Shown: piece by piece, positions 25,709-35,407 of the stretch
Numbering within the stretch: the stretch's first letter is position 1
Layout of the letters: the number at the start of each line of letters is the position of its first letter
Assembly: GCF_001806325.1 (NCBI RefSeq)
Contig: NZ_CP017580.1
Coordinates: 620,001 to 684,000, forward strand
Origin: Curtobacterium sp. BH-2-1-1
Lineage (GTDB): Bacteria > Actinomycetota > Actinomycetes > Actinomycetales > Microbacteriaceae
Length of the DNA stretch: 64,000 nt
Direction: 5' to 3'
The notes under the pieces: model-generated
Seen by the model: only the letters and a program-made list of their open reading frames with translations
Databases searched by the model: none
Told to the model about the DNA's origin: nothing
Position numbers and translations under genes: made by a program

Positions 25709-25766
25709 CGAGCGGGCGAAGTACGCGCGGTTCCTGGCAAGCGCCCGCCAGCTTCCGCCCGCTCGC
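25709..25766. repeat. Palindromic repeat family A, diverged copy
   Basis: It starts CGAGCGGGCGAAGTACGC and ends CTTCCGCCCGCTCGCC; the ends are complementary over about 12 bases. Confidence 0.65.
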
Positions 25767-25832
25767 CGCGACCGCGACGCGATCGGCTCCGTCGCGCGCG
25801 CCGGTGTCCCTGGTCGCGCGCGCCACACGCGC

Positions 25833-25891
25833 CGATCGGGCGGATTCGGCACCGACGGACGTGGCACCCCCGCACATTTCGCCCGCTCGCC
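25833..25891. repeat. Palindromic repeat family A, diverged copy
   Basis: It starts CGATCGGGCGGATTCGG and ends CACATTTCGCCCGCTCGCC. The right arm is the same as in the 23610-23772 copies. Confidence 0.7.
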
Positions 25892-26080
25892 CGGCGACCG
25901 CGCGCAGTAGCGTGAGACCGCAGCGTCCGCCGACCGGCACCGGGCGACCGCCGCGGGGAATCGGAACCCGAGCTGGAAGGTTGCATGGGAACACACGAGA
26001 ACCCGCCTCCGGGCCGGTCGTCGAACACCCACCATTCGCAGCACCCCGCACCCGCAGGACCCACGAACAGGAGCACCACC

Positions 26081-26647
26081 ATGGCCACCGACTGGATCGC
26101 GCTGCAGGCACTCGCGGCAGCCGAGTTCGGCCGCCGCGTCGCCGCCGTCACGGACTGGGACGCGTCGACCCCCGACTCCGAATGGACCACCCGAGACCTC
26201 GTCCGACACGTCGTCGAGGAGCAGCGGTGGATCCCGAAGCTCCTGACGGGGTGCGACTACGCCCAGGCCGAAGCGGATCTCGAAGCGGTCGGCTCCGACC
26301 TCGCGGCCGAGTGGGCGAAGTTCGCGGCCGAAGCCATCGAGGCGTGGCAGAGAACGCCCGCTGACACGCCGGTGCACCTCGCCACGGACGTCGTCCCGGC
26401 CGGGCAGTACCTCACCGAGCAGACCAGCGACATCACGATCCACACGTGGGACCTCGCGCGGGCGACCGGCAGCGACGAGACCCTGCCGGACGAACTCGTG
26501 CAGGCCGTGTGGGAGCACTTCGAGCCGCAGATCGAGGACCTCGCCGCGACCGGGCTCTACGCCGCACCGGTCGACGTCGACGAGGACGCGCCGCTGCAGG
26601 TCCGCCTCCTCGCGGTCACAGGGCGCGATGCCAGGGTGGCGGCATGA
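26081..26647 (+). CDS. TIGR03086/maleylpyruvate isomerase-like metal-binding protein
   Basis: This 188-residue protein of the DinB-like four-helix fold has a conserved TTRDLVRHVVEEQRWIPKLL segment whose His is the first metal ligand, and DITIHTWDLARATG, whose His pair completes the site. Members of TIGR03086 are common in actinobacteria and include mycothiol-dependent enzymes, so a thiol-dependent or metal-dependent transferase role is possible but unproven. ATG 26081 follows ACAGGAGCACCACC. ATG 25985 is an in-frame alternative with a GGAAGG site. It overlaps the following aldo/keto reductase start as ATGA, so the two are co-translated. Confidence 0.82.
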   Translation: MATDWIALQALAAAEFGRRVAAVTDWDASTPDSEWTTRDLVRHVVEEQRWIPKLLTGCDYAQAEADLEAVGSDLAAEWAKFAAEAIEAWQRTPADTPVHLATDVVPAGQYLTEQTSDITIHTWDLARATGSDETLPDELVQAVWEHFEPQIEDLAATGLYAAPVDVDEDAPLQVRLLAVTGRDARVAA

Positions 26648-27774
26648 CCGAAACCGCCCGCTCGGCAACCCCCGAAACCGCCCGCTCGACAAGCCCGGCA
26701 GCCCCCGAAACCGCCCGCTCGGCAGCCCCCGAAACCGCCCGCTCGACAAGCCCTGCAAGCCCGGCAAGCCCCGAAACCGCCCGCCCGGCGACCCCGACCA
26801 CCCGCCTCGGCGCCTCCGGCCTCCAGATCAGCTCTGTCATCCTCGGCATGATGTCCTACGGCGACCCCGACAAGGGCGCCCACGAGTGGAGCGTCGGCAT
26901 CGACGAGGCCCGCCCCTTCGTCCGCCGCGCGTACGACCAGGGCATCACCACGTTCGACACCGCGAACGTCTACTCCGCGGGCAGCTCCGAGGAGATCACC
27001 GGCACCCTCCTCAAGGAACTCGCCCCGCGCGAGGAGGTCCAGGTCTTCACCAAGGTCTTCAACCGCATGCGCCCGGGCCCCAACGGCGCCGGACTCTCGC
27101 GGGCGGCGATCATGCACGAGATCGACGCCTCGCTGACCCGCCTCGGCACGGACTACGTCGACCTGTACCAGATCCACCGTTTCGACCCGCACACCCCGGT
27201 CGAGGAGACGATGGAGGCGCTCCACGACGTCGTGAAGTCCGGCAAGGCGCGCTACATCGGCGCGAGCAGCATGTGGGCGTGGCAGTTCGCCGAGATGCAG
27301 CACGTGGCCGACCTGAACGGCTGGACGCGGTTCGTCAGCATGCAGAACCAGCACAACCTCCTCGAACGAGAGGAGGAGCGCGAGATGCACCCCTTCTGCG
27401 CCCACACCGGCGTCGGCGTGATCCCGTGGAGCCCGCTCGCCCGCGGCAAGCTCACCCGCCCCTGGGACGCGCAGGGTTCCGGCAACAGGGCCGACACCGA
27501 CGAGTTCGGCAAGACGCTCTACAAGCAGGACGAGGACGCCAACCGCGCGATCGTCGACGCGGTGCAGCAGGTGGCCGAGGCCCACGACGTGAGCATGGCG
27601 CAGATCGCCCTCGCGTGGGTCATGCGGCAGCCCGCGGTCTCCGCCCCGATCGTCGGCGCGACGAAGGAGCACCACATCGACGACGCGGTCGCTGCGACGA
27701 CGATCGACCTCACGGACGACGAGGTCACCCGTCTCGAATCCGCGTACACACCCCGGGTGCCGTCCGGTTTCTGA
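26644..27774 (+). CDS. Aldo/keto reductase with a repetitive N-terminus
   Basis: This 376-residue NAD(P)H-dependent reductase has a domain that starts at about residue 52 with TTRLGASGLQISSVILGMMSYG. The tetrad lies in TTFDTANVYSAG (Asp, Tyr), VFTKVFNRM (Lys) and LYQIHRFDPHTPVEET (His), and the cofactor end is PIVGATKEHHIDDAV. This is the YajO/AKR11-like branch. The first 51 residues are a low-complexity extension with five PETARS-type repeats, encoded by half-sites of repeat family A. The real start could be later, but no good alternative ATG/GTG precedes the domain, and ATG 26644 overlaps the previous stop as ATGA. A family D terminator follows. Confidence 0.9.
   Translation: MTETARSATPETARSTSPAAPETARSAAPETARSTSPASPASPETARPATPTTRLGASGLQISSVILGMMSYGDPDKGAHEWSVGIDEARPFVRRAYDQGITTFDTANVYSAGSSEEITGTLLKELAPREEVQVFTKVFNRMRPGPNGAGLSRAAIMHEIDASLTRLGTDYVDLYQIHRFDPHTPVEETMEALHDVVKSGKARYIGASSMWAWQFAEMQHVADLNGWTRFVSMQNQHNLLEREEEREMHPFCAHTGVGVIPWSPLARGKLTRPWDAQGSGNRADTDEFGKTLYKQDEDANRAIVDAVQQVAEAHDVSMAQIALAWVMRQPAVSAPIVGATKEHHIDDAVAATTIDLTDDEVTRLESAYTPRVPSGF
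26648..26793 (+). repeat. Coding minisatellite (PETARS repeats)
   Basis: CCGAAACCGCCCGCTCG is repeated four times and a variant a fifth time, in frame, separated by CAACCC-, CAAGCC- or CAGCCC-like spacers. The unit matches the right arm of repeat family A (TTTCGCCCGCTCG with small changes). Confidence 0.75.
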
Positions 27775-27793
27775 CGCACCCACCGGACGGACG

Positions 27794-27825
27794 GGAGGCG
27801 CGGTGCCAGCTGGCACCGCGCCTCC
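27794..27825. terminator. Family D palindrome between convergent genes
   Basis: GGAGGCGCGGTGCCAGC and GCTGGCACCGCGCCTCC are perfectly complementary. It lies 19 bases after the aldo/keto reductase stop and 6 bases from the MpaB-like gene stop, so it can serve both. Confidence 0.8.
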
Positions 27826-27831
27826 TGGCCG

Positions 27832-28764
27832 TCAGACGGTCGCGTCCGGAATCCGCCGCTCGCCGCCCAGCCGCGCGATCCGCACGAGCGCCGCGCGCTC
27901 CGTCCCCGGCTGGTGCCCGAGCACGGCACCGATGCCGTCGAGCACCACGCCCGCGGTCCGACGGACCGGGAACTCCACCGGCCCGACCGCAGGCGTCCGC
28001 AACCCGAGCATCGAGCGGTGCCGCGGATCGAGGGAGACGACCGCGCCGTCGAAGAGCGCCCGGTACCCGGGGCGCAGCAGGCGTGCGAGGGGCGGGTCCT
28101 TGATGAACCGGACGACGTCGAGCGTCCGTGCGTTGGCGACGAGTTCCCCGCGGTCGAGGTACCCGTTCATCTGGGCGCGGAGCTCGGCGTCGGACTCGGG
28201 GGCGTCCTCGACGCCCATCAGCCGGCCGGCGATCGCCCACTCACGGACGTAGGCGTCGGCACCGCCGGGGATGGGTTCGCCCCACAGCTGCGCACTGCGG
28301 AGGAAGGCGTCGGTGAACGCGAGGTGCACCCACCGGGCGAGGTCCGGGTCGTTCGCGGCGTACGGCTTCGTGACCCCGTGGCCGTCGACGTACTCGCCAC
28401 GGACGCGCTCGTGGAGCTTCCGGACCCAGGCGCTCGCGGACCGGGCCGCCGTGGTGTCGCCGTGCGAGACCGTGTAGATCCAGCGGATCGTGCCGGCGAG
28501 GCGGCCGAACGGGTCCTCGCGGTAGCGGGAGTGGTCGGCGACGCCGGCGAGCGCCCCCGGGTGGAGCGCCTGGACGAGCAGGGCGCGGACACCCGCGAGG
28601 ATCGTCTGCTTCCCGCCGTGCACCGACCAGGTGGCGGAGCCGGGCCCGAAGAACCCGGCGTCCGTGCCCTGTTCGAGCTCGTCGATCCAGGCCGGGCGCT
28701 CCGTCGCACCACCGGTGAACGTGTCGTTGAGACGGGATCGGAAGGCATCGGCGACAGAGGGCAT
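27832..28764 (-). CDS. Oxygenase MpaB-family protein (DUF2236)
   Basis: This 310-residue protein matches the ER-bound oxygenase MpaB/MpaB'/latex-clearing-protein-like family, haem-binding in studied relatives. Landmarks are FFGPGSATWSVHGGKQTILAGVRALLVQALHPGALAGVADHSRY, with the conserved LHP segment, then RLAGTIRWIYTVSHGD and VHLAFTDAFLRSAQLWGE, whose histidines are the likely haem or metal ligands. No signal peptide is visible. ATG 28764 is taken from homology. It diverges from an acyl-CoA ligase with a 60-base gap. The substrate is unknown. Confidence 0.85.
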   Translation of the reverse strand: MPSVADAFRSRLNDTFTGGATERPAWIDELEQGTDAGFFGPGSATWSVHGGKQTILAGVRALLVQALHPGALAGVADHSRYREDPFGRLAGTIRWIYTVSHGDTTAARSASAWVRKLHERVRGEYVDGHGVTKPYAANDPDLARWVHLAFTDAFLRSAQLWGEPIPGGADAYVREWAIAGRLMGVEDAPESDAELRAQMNGYLDRGELVANARTLDVVRFIKDPPLARLLRPGYRALFDGAVVSLDPRHRSMLGLRTPAVGPVEFPVRRTAGVVLDGIGAVLGHQPGTERAALVRIARLGGERRIPDATV

Positions 28765-28824
28765 GACGCCATCGTCCGTCGTGCCCCTGACAACGCGCTC
28801 GGGTGGCCCGCTAGGTTGGTCGGC

Positions 28825-30510
28825 GTGAGCATCGACACGCCTCGTCCCTGGCTTGCCTCGTACGCCCCGGGGGTCCCGCACGACATCGACGAGCCGACCG
28901 GCTCCTTGTACGACATCGTGGAGGGGTCCGCCAGGCGCTTCCCGAAGAAGGTCGCACTCGAGTTCTTCAAGCGGACGACGACGTACGCCGAGCTCGAGGA
29001 ACAGATCCTCCGGGCGGCGAACGGCCTCCGCAAGCTCGGGGTGACCGCCGGCGACCGGGTGGCGATCGTGCTGCCGAACTGCCCGCAGCACATCGTGGCC
29101 TTCTACGCCGTGCTCCGCCTCGGCGCCGTGGTCGTCGAGCACAACCCGCTGTACACGCCTCGCGAGCTCCGCCATCAGTTCGAGGACCACGGCGCGAAGG
29201 TCGCGATCGCGTGGGACAAGTCGGTGGCGACGCTGCAGGACTTCCCCTCGGACGTGAAGCTCGACGCGATCGTCTCGGTCGACCTCACCCGCGCGATGCC
29301 GCGCGGGACCCGGATCGCGCTGTCGCTGCCGGTCGCGAAGGCCCGCGAGTCCCGGGCGAAGCTGACCACCAAGGTGCGCGGCACGACGCCGTGGGACGAC
29401 CTCGTGTCGAACCGGAAGCTGTCGAAGCGCCACCCCCGACCCGCCACCGACGACGTCGCCCTGATCCAGTACACGTCCGGCACGACGGGCGTGCCGAAGG
29501 GTGCGGTGCTGTCGCACGGCAACCTCATCGCGAACGCCGCACAGGCCCGGGCGTGGGTCCCGCAGATCCAGCCCGGTGACGGCAGCGTGGTCTACGCGGT
29601 CCTGCCGATGTTCCACGCCTACGGCCTGACGCTCTGCCTGACCTTCGCGATGAGCATGGCCTCGCGGCTCGTGCTGTTCCCGACGTTCGACCCGGCACTC
29701 GTGCTCGCCGCGATGAAGAAGCACCCGCCGACGTTCCTGCCGGCCGTGCCCCCGATCTACGCGCGGCTGCAGCACGCGGCGGACTCCGCGAAGGTCTCGC
29801 TCGAGGGGATCGAGATCGGCATCTCCGGGGCGATGGCGCTCTCGAAGGAGGTCGTCGAGCCGTGGGAGGCCCGCACCGGCGGCTACCTCGTCGAGGGCTA
29901 CGGCCTGTCCGAGTGCTCCCCCGTCCTGCTCGCGAACCCGGTGTCCCCGGCCCGGCGCCTCGGGTCGATCGGCCTGCCGCTGTCCTCGACCGAGGCGCGG
30001 GTGGCCGACCCGGACGACCCGACGAAGGTCCTCGGGACCGACGAGCCGGGCGAGCTCCAGGTCCGCGGGCCCCAGGTGTTCCGCGGGTACTGGGGCAAGG
30101 CCGAGGCCACCGACGAGGTCTTCACGCCGGACGGCTGGTTCCGGACCGGTGACATCGTGGCGATCGACGCCGACGGCTACGTCCGGATCGTCGACCGCCT
30201 CAAGGAGCTCATCATCACCGGCGGGTTCAACGTCTCCCCGACCGAGGTCGAGGACGCCCTGCTCAAGCACCCGAGCGTGCGCGAGGTCGCGGTCGTCGGG
30301 ATCACCCAGGGCGGCAACGAGCAGGTCGTCGCGGCCGTCGTGCCGAAGGACCCCGCGACGTTCGACGCCGATGCCCTGCGGGCGTGGTCGCGCGAGCACC
30401 TCGCCGCGTACAAGGTGCCCCGCCGGGTGGTCGTGGTCGAGGACCTGCCGCGCTCGATGATCGGCAAGGTGCTGCGGCGGAAGGTGCGCGACCAGATCCT
30501 CGGCGAGTAG
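28825..30510 (+). CDS. Long-chain fatty acid-CoA ligase (AMP-forming)
   Basis: This 561-residue member of the ANL superfamily activates a fatty acid with ATP and CoA through an acyl-adenylate. Motifs in order are IQYTSGTTGVPKGAVLSHGNL (P-loop), FHAYGLTLCLTF, VEGYGLSECSPV (adenylate), GWFRTGD, IVDRLKELIITGGFNVSPTEVED (hinge) and the C-terminal lysine segment PRSMIGKVLRRKVRD. GTG 28825 has no ribosome site; a -10-like TAGGTT ends seven bases before it, so a leaderless transcript is likely. It diverges from the MpaB-like gene and may serve beta-oxidation or lipid synthesis. Confidence 0.93.
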   Translation: MSIDTPRPWLASYAPGVPHDIDEPTGSLYDIVEGSARRFPKKVALEFFKRTTTYAELEEQILRAANGLRKLGVTAGDRVAIVLPNCPQHIVAFYAVLRLGAVVVEHNPLYTPRELRHQFEDHGAKVAIAWDKSVATLQDFPSDVKLDAIVSVDLTRAMPRGTRIALSLPVAKARESRAKLTTKVRGTTPWDDLVSNRKLSKRHPRPATDDVALIQYTSGTTGVPKGAVLSHGNLIANAAQARAWVPQIQPGDGSVVYAVLPMFHAYGLTLCLTFAMSMASRLVLFPTFDPALVLAAMKKHPPTFLPAVPPIYARLQHAADSAKVSLEGIEIGISGAMALSKEVVEPWEARTGGYLVEGYGLSECSPVLLANPVSPARRLGSIGLPLSSTEARVADPDDPTKVLGTDEPGELQVRGPQVFRGYWGKAEATDEVFTPDGWFRTGDIVAIDADGYVRIVDRLKELIITGGFNVSPTEVEDALLKHPSVREVAVVGITQGGNEQVVAAVVPKDPATFDADALRAWSREHLAAYKVPRRVVVVEDLPRSMIGKVLRRKVRDQILGE

Positions 30511-30571
30511 CGGCGCACCCCTGGCGGCGCACCCGCGCCCCCGGCGGCGCGCCCCTGGCGGCGCGCCCGTA
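30511..30571. repeat. Short tandem repeats between convergent genes
   Basis: Four imperfect copies of CTGGCGGCGCACCC/GCCC fill the gap between the acyl-CoA ligase and the convergent EamA transporter. The AGCGCTAGGCGCG end can fold back. No gene is present. Confidence 0.6.
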
Positions 30572-30574
30572 GCG

Positions 30575-31639
30575 CTAGGCGCGCGCCCGCTCCGGCACGG
30601 CCAGGACTGCCAGCCCGACGACCACCAGCCCGATGCCGACCCAGCCGCCGGCACCGAGGTGCTCCCCCACCACGAGCACGGCGAGCACCGCGGCCACGAC
30701 GGGCTCGAACAACGACAGCAGCGTCGCCACCGAGGCGCTCACGGACCGCAGCCCGACGGCGTACAGCGAGTGCCCGAGCACCGTCGGCACGAGCGCCAGG
30801 TACAGGAACACCGGCCAGTTCGCCGCGACCCCTAGCGATGCCTGCCCGCCCACGACGGCGAGCACCACGAGCGGGACCGCCGCGAGCCCGAACACCGCAC
30901 CGACGAGTCCACGCTCACCCGGCAGGGACGCGCGAGCCAGCGGGGAAGCGCGACCCGGCAGCGACGCGCGACCCGGCAGCGACGCGCGAGCCAGCAGCGC
31001 GGCACGATCCGCCACGGACACACCGCCGGGCAGCGCGACGGGAACGGACACCGCACGCATGCCCCGCGCGACCGCCCACGAGTACAGCGCGTACGTCAGA
31101 CCGGCGAGCAGCGCACTCCCGAGCCCGAGCCCGAGCACGAGCGACCCGCCCCGATCGGAACCACCCGACGCGCCCGCATGCTCGGAGGACCGCGCGAGCG
31201 TCACGACGACCATCCCGACCACGCTCACCAGGGTGGCGACGACCCACCTGCGCGTGACGCGCCTCCCGTCCGCCACCCACTCGACGAGCCCCGCGAACAC
31301 GGGCGACGACCCGATGGCCACCGTCGTGCCCAGCGCGACGCCCGCGTCGGCGAGGGCCGCGTAGAACGCGACCGCGTAGACGACGAGCGACGCCGCGCCG
31401 AGCAGCGCCCAGCGACGGCTCGCCGGGTCGGCGACCGCGCGGAGCGTGCCGCGACCGGCGCCGAGGGCGAGGACGATCCCGCCGAGGCCGAACGTCACGG
31501 CCCCGAACACGAACGCGGGGACCCCGGGCGCGAAGTGCGTCGCGGTGCCGGTGGTCCCCCACACGGCCGCGGCGACGAGGACCGCCGCGAGTCCACCGAC
31601 GGGCCTGGAGGCGCGGCTCGCGTCCGCCCCGCCCGTCAC
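30575..31639 (-). CDS. EamA/DMT-family transporter
   Basis: This 354-residue inner-membrane protein is of the drug/metabolite transporter superfamily, with two EamA repeats of five helices. The first opens [26 protein letters not shown]. The second ends [42 protein letters not shown], the family hallmark. Between the halves (about residues 213-240) lies an unusual insert of [13 protein letters not shown] repeats, encoded by tandem DNA repeats at 30923-31001, probably a cytoplasmic loop. GTG 31639 overlaps the APC permease stop as GTGA. It probably exports metabolites or amino acids. Confidence 0.88.
   Translation of the reverse strand: MTGGADASRASRPVGGLAAVLVAAAVWGTTGTATHFAPGVPAFVFGAVTFGLGGIVLALGAGRGTLRAVADPASRRWALLGAASLVVYAVAFYAALADAGVALGTTVAIGSSPVFAGLVEWVADGRRVTRRWVVATLVSVVGMVVVTLARSSEHAGASGGSDRGGSLVLGLGLGSALLAGLTYALYSWAVARGMRAVSVPVALPGGVSVADRAALLARASLPGRASLPGRASPLARASLPGERGLVGAVFGLAAVPLVVLAVVGGQASLGVAANWPVFLYLALVPTVLGHSLYAVGLRSVSASVATLLSLFEPVVAAVLAVLVVGEHLGAGGWVGIGLVVVGLAVLAVPERARA
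30923..31001. repeat. In-frame tandem repeats in the EamA loop
   Basis: Units close to GCGCGACCCGGCAGCGAC and GCGCGAGCCAGC alternate about five times and encode the [13 protein letters not shown] loop. Unit length stays a multiple of three, so expansion does not break the frame. Confidence 0.65.
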
Positions 31640-33627
31640 GACACGTGGACGCTCGGTCGGCGGTTCACGTCGGGCTCCGCCTCGCGCAGCACCTCGCGCG
31701 TCACGGGCGCGACGTCACCGACGCCGGTGAACACGAAGCGGATGGCGTTGCGGATCGGGCTGCCCTCGTTCCACTCGAAGTAGATGCTCGGGACGACGCC
31801 GGCGATGTCCCGGATCGCGAGGAGCGTCGACGCGATCGTGTTCGGCACGTTGCCCGACCGGACCTTGAGCACGCGGTGCCCGTGGATGACGTGGCCCTCG
31901 ACGACGAGGTCCTCCTCGAAGTCGGAGGAGTCGGCGGGCAGGACCTCGAGGAACATCGTCGGCACGCGGGCGGGGATGCCGGAGTCGCGGCGTTCCTCGC
32001 GCCCCTTCGACCGGTACGCCTCGGCCGTGCCGGCACCCGGTTCGTTCGCGATGATGCAGACCGAGCTGAACTGGTCGGTGTCGGCCTCGATGAACTGCCG
32101 GGCGGTGGCGTCGAGCTCGATCGACGACGCACGGAGCTCGAACGACCGGCGGACCCGGGAGACCAGCGAGACCACCACGATCGCGATGATGAAGATCGCG
32201 GCGATGCGGACGCCGTCCGGCCGCTCGATGACGTTCGCGACGGTCGTGTACACGAAGACCACGGCGATGATGCCGAACCCGATCGTGCGCTTCTTCTGCT
32301 GCTTCCGTCGGGCCGACAGGGTCACCGCGACCGCGGCGCTCGTGATGAGGACGAGCACGCCCGTGGCGTAGGCGCCGCCCTGCGCGTCGACGTTCGCCTG
32401 GAAGATGATCGTGATCACGAAGGCGATGAGCGTGAAGATGATGACAAGCGGCCGGGTCGCCCGCGCCCACTGCGGCGCCATGCCGTAGCGGGGCAGGAAC
32501 CGGGGCACGAGGTTGAGCAGACCCGCCATCGCACTCGCACCGGCGAACCACAGGATCGCGACCGTCGAGAAGTCGTACACGGAGCCGAACACGCCGCCGA
32601 GGTACTCGTGCGCCAGGTACGCCAGCGCCCGGCCGTTCGCGCCGCCGCCCGGCTGGAACTCGTGCTGCGGGATGAGGAAGGTGGTGACGATCGACGAGGT
32701 GATGAGGAACGAGCTCATGATGACCGCGGCGACGGTGAGCAGGCGCTTCGTCCCGCGGATCCGCCCCTCGGGTCGGGCGCTCGTGTCGTCGGACGCGTCG
32801 CCGCGCACCTGCGGCATCACCGCGACGCCGGTCTCGAAGCCGGACAGGCCCAGCGCGAGCTTCGGGAAGACGATGAGGGCGATGCCGATCATCACGAGCG
32901 GGTTGCTGTGCTGCGCGGTGAGGCCGCTCCACCAGTCGCTCGCCACCATCGGGTTCTCGAACACGTGCCACAGGGACACCCCGACGACGACCGCGTTGAG
33001 CAGCAGGTACACCGCGACGAGCGCGACCGCGATGCCGATCGCCTCCTTGAAGCCGCGGAGGAACACCACCCCGAGCAGGAGCAGCAGCGCGAGCGTGAGC
33101 GGCACCGGGATCTCGGTGAACCAGTGCGGCGTGAAGGGGTTCTCCGCGATGTGCGCCGTCGCGTCCGCCGCGGACAGCGTCATCGTGATCATGAAGTCCG
33201 TCACCGCGAACCCGAGGAGCACGAGCACGAAGAGCTTGCCGGCCCACCAGGGCAGGAGCTTCTCGAGCATCATGATCGAGCCGGCGCCCCGGAAGCTGTC
33301 CTGCGCGACCCGGCGGTACACCGGCAGGGCGCCGAACAGCGTGACGAGCACGAGCACGATCGTCGCGATCGGCGACAGGAGCCCGGCGGCGAGCGCGGCG
33401 ATCGCGGGCTGGTACCCGAGCGTCGAGAAGTAGTCGACGCCCGTGAGGCACATGACGCGCCACCACGAGTGGGTCTTCTCCACTTCGACCTGGTGCGGGC
33501 CCTGGTGCGAGGCGCCCTGGTCGGCCCCGTGCAGCATCCAGCGACGCACACGGGTGCTTCGGTCGAGGGGAGGCTCGGTCGCGTCGCGTTCCGCGGCCCG
33601 CTCGGCGTCTGTCGCGGTCACGGACAC
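31636..33627 (-). CDS. APC-family amino acid permease with a C-terminal cytoplasmic domain
   Basis: This 663-residue membrane protein has a twelve-helix APC core; the first segment carries [25 protein letters not shown], and [17 protein letters not shown] is also typical. After the last helix ([20 protein letters not shown]) comes a cytoplasmic domain of about 150 residues ([18 protein letters not shown] and [20 protein letters not shown]), seen in actinobacterial universal permease-like transporters. GTG 33627 is the likely start, with a second GTG at 33621. The substrate is unknown. The EamA transporter behind it overlaps and is co-expressed, so the pair may balance import and export. Confidence 0.83.
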   Translation of the reverse strand: MSVTATDAERAAERDATEPPLDRSTRVRRWMLHGADQGASHQGPHQVEVEKTHSWWRVMCLTGVDYFSTLGYQPAIAALAAGLLSPIATIVLVLVTLFGALPVYRRVAQDSFRGAGSIMMLEKLLPWWAGKLFVLVLLGFAVTDFMITMTLSAADATAHIAENPFTPHWFTEIPVPLTLALLLLLGVVFLRGFKEAIGIAVALVAVYLLLNAVVVGVSLWHVFENPMVASDWWSGLTAQHSNPLVMIGIALIVFPKLALGLSGFETGVAVMPQVRGDASDDTSARPEGRIRGTKRLLTVAAVIMSSFLITSSIVTTFLIPQHEFQPGGGANGRALAYLAHEYLGGVFGSVYDFSTVAILWFAGASAMAGLLNLVPRFLPRYGMAPQWARATRPLVIIFTLIAFVITIIFQANVDAQGGAYATGVLVLITSAAVAVTLSARRKQQKKRTIGFGIIAVVFVYTTVANVIERPDGVRIAAIFIIAIVVVSLVSRVRRSFELRASSIELDATARQFIEADTDQFSSVCIIANEPGAGTAEAYRSKGREERRDSGIPARVPTMFLEVLPADSSDFEEDLVVEGHVIHGHRVLKVRSGNVPNTIASTLLAIRDIAGVVPSIYFEWNEGSPIRNAIRFVFTGVGDVAPVTREVLREAEPDVNRRPSVHVS

Positions 33628-33641
33628 GATCGTAGGCCGTC

Positions 33642-33989
33642 CTAGCGCCGTGGTCTCGCGATCACCGCCGCGACACCGGCCACCACGAGCAGGACCCCGG
33701 CGGTCAGGCAGGCCCCGAGCAGGAGCGTCATCGGGTCGACGGTGAACCACGGCAGGGCGCTCACGGCCATCGCGGCGGCGAACACGAGGAGGACGACCCC
33801 CCAGAAGACCGTGCCGAAGCGGGGTGCACGGCGCGGGCGGCGAGCGGGTGCCGGGGCCCCGTCGAACGGGGTGCTCGAGGTGGTCGGGTCGACCGGTGTG
33901 GTCCGGTCGTCGGGGGTGGTCCGGTCGTCGGGGGTGGTCCGGTCGTCGGGGGTGGTCCGGTCGTCGGGGGTGGTCTCGTCGTTCGTCAT
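33642..33989 (-). CDS. Small two-helix membrane protein with TTPDDR repeats
   Basis: This 115-residue protein has an N-terminal half of four exact TTPDDR repeats plus a variant, then an arginine-rich stretch ([10 protein letters not shown]) and two membrane helices ([20 protein letters not shown] and [21 protein letters not shown]). The repeated acidic tail should face the cytoplasm. I do not recognise a family. ATG 33989 has GAGGAACG upstream, right after the stop of the PspC protein gene, so it is the second gene of that envelope-stress locus and may act with it. Confidence 0.75.
   Translation of the reverse strand: MTNDETTPDDRTTPDDRTTPDDRTTPDDRTTPVDPTTSSTPFDGAPAPARRPRRAPRFGTVFWGVVLLVFAAAMAVSALPWFTVDPMTLLLGACLTAGVLLVVAGVAAVIARPRR
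33901..33975. repeat. 18-base coding tandem repeat
   Basis: GTCCGGTCGTCGGGGGTG is repeated four times at 33901, 33919, 33937 and 33955 and encodes the TTPDDR units on the minus strand. The copies are identical, which suggests recent expansion. Confidence 0.85.
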
Positions 33990-34000
33990 CGTCTCGTTCC

Positions 34001-35407
34001 TCACTGGTCGACGGTCACGGCGCGCGGCACGTCGACGCCACCGCCGATGAGCCACACGTGCACGGTCGTGGTCTCGGCGGCGTCCGCCGATCGCGCTGCC
34101 CGGTTCTCGACGGTCGTCGTGCCGAGCGCGCCACCGAGGCTGTCGTCCGCGTCGTCGTCCGGACGGAGCTCGACGCCGTACCCGATGCCGCTCACCCGGA
34201 CCCGGACGGGAGCGTCGGTCGGCAGCTGGACCTCGGCTCCCCCGGCTCCCAGCCAGAGGTTCACCGTCCCGCCGCCGTCGGCCTCGTCGAGCCCGCGGAG
34301 GTCCAGCGTCGGCCCACCGACCACCATCGCGTAGTTCCGCTCGGTGCCCGGCCGCACGTCGTCCACCCGCCAGGTGGTCCCGCCGACGACCGTGACCTGC
34401 GTGCCGGTCGGCAGCACCCCCGTCACGACGAGCGCGACGACCCCGATGGTCGAGAACAGCCCGAGACCACCGCTCTCCCGTCCGCGCACGCCGGCCACGA
34501 CGGTCGCCACGGCCAGCACGGCGACCGCGGCCGCGATCCCGAGCACCGGCACGGGCAGGTCGGTCTGCTGCGCCCACACCGCGACGCCGGCTCCGACGAC
34601 GAGGGCGAGGCCCAGGCTCACGGCGACGTACCCGGCACCGGGGAGCCGTTCGGCTCGCTCCGCGCGCCGTTCCGCCTGCCGCTGCCGTTCCGCGCGCATC
34701 CGCTCGGTGTGCTGACGGTGTCGGTCCGCCGCGGAGGTCGTGTCCCACTGCCAGGAGGCGCTGCTCGCCCCCGCCGCGGACCCACCGGGAGCGACGTGGT
34801 CGGGTCCACCCGCCGTCGTCTCGCCCGTCGCCGCCCACGGCGTCGGCGCGGGGTCGTCGGCACTCGTCCAGAAGTCGCGGCGCATGCCCGGCTCCGCCGG
34901 CTCACCGGCCGCAGCCGGCTCGCCGGCTGCCGGCTGCGAGCCCCGGCGCGCCAGGACCACCACGAGCCACACCGCGCACCCCACGAGGGCGATCGTCCAC
35001 GCGGTCCCGAGCGTGGCCGAGAGCCAGCCCGGCATCCCCCACGCCACCGGGACACCCTGCCACCAGATGCCCTGGACGGCGGGGACGAAGGTCAGCACCA
35101 CGAGGACGCCGATGGCGATGAGCGCCGGGTCGAGCACCCCGCGGACCATCCGCTCGACGTGGATGCGCCCGGACGAGTCCGGCAGCAGCGCCCACCCCGC
35201 CGCGTAGGCGAGGAACACCGGGCCGCCGAGGAGCGCCACGACGATCGCGACGCCCCGCACCACCAGGGGGTCGAGCCCGGTGCGCTCGGCGACGGCGCCG
35301 CACACGCCGGCGAGCCAGCGGTCGTCGGACCGGGTGACGTGGATGCCCCGGATCCAGTCGAAGAACCGTGTCGCCGACGCGGGGCCGCCGGTGTCCTGTT
35401 GTGTCAT
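34001..35407 (-). CDS. PspC-domain membrane protein with a LiaF-like toastrack domain
   Basis: This 468-residue protein has an N-terminal PspC domain ([49 protein letters not shown] split over residues about 24-75). Further membrane helices follow, then a charged coiled-coil-like [20 protein letters not shown] segment. The C-terminal beta-helical toastrack region includes [18 protein letters not shown] and [15 protein letters not shown]. The architecture is that of actinobacterial envelope-stress proteins encoded beside PspC-type sensor kinases. ATG 35407 diverges from the kinase gene at 35522 with a 114-base shared promoter region. It probably senses or buffers membrane stress. Confidence 0.85.
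   Translation of the reverse strand: MTQQDTGGPASATRFFDWIRGIHVTRSDDRWLAGVCGAVAERTGLDPLVVRGVAIVVALLGGPVFLAYAAGWALLPDSSGRIHVERMVRGVLDPALIAIGVLVVLTFVPAVQGIWWQGVPVAWGMPGWLSATLGTAWTIALVGCAVWLVVVLARRGSQPAAGEPAAAGEPAEPGMRRDFWTSADDPAPTPWAATGETTAGGPDHVAPGGSAAGASSASWQWDTTSAADRHRQHTERMRAERQRQAERRAERAERLPGAGYVAVSLGLALVVGAGVAVWAQQTDLPVPVLGIAAAVAVLAVATVVAGVRGRESGGLGLFSTIGVVALVVTGVLPTGTQVTVVGGTTWRVDDVRPGTERNYAMVVGGPTLDLRGLDEADGGGTVNLWLGAGGAEVQLPTDAPVRVRVSGIGYGVELRPDDDADDSLGGALGTTTVENRAARSADAAETTTVHVWLIGGGVDVPRAVTVDQ

Larger units (their letters stand above)
25652..26080. other. Gene-free, repeat-rich leader upstream of a DinB-like gene
   Basis: The stretch opens with an 11-base G run (25660-25670) followed by more G runs, then holds two family A palindromes. 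The last hundred bases could be a leader: an in-frame ATG at 25985 has its own GGAAGG site and would extend the next protein by 32 low-complexity residues. I see no separate gene. Confidence 0.55.

Noticed and set aside
30575..31639. EamA gene as a frameshifted or broken gene because of its repeated loop
   Set aside because: Both EamA halves are complete and in frame, and the repeat length is a multiple of three, so the gene appears intact.
33901..33975. Direct repeats that could suggest a CRISPR array
   Set aside because: The 18-base units are contiguous without spacers and code for TTPDDR repeats. No cas genes are present.
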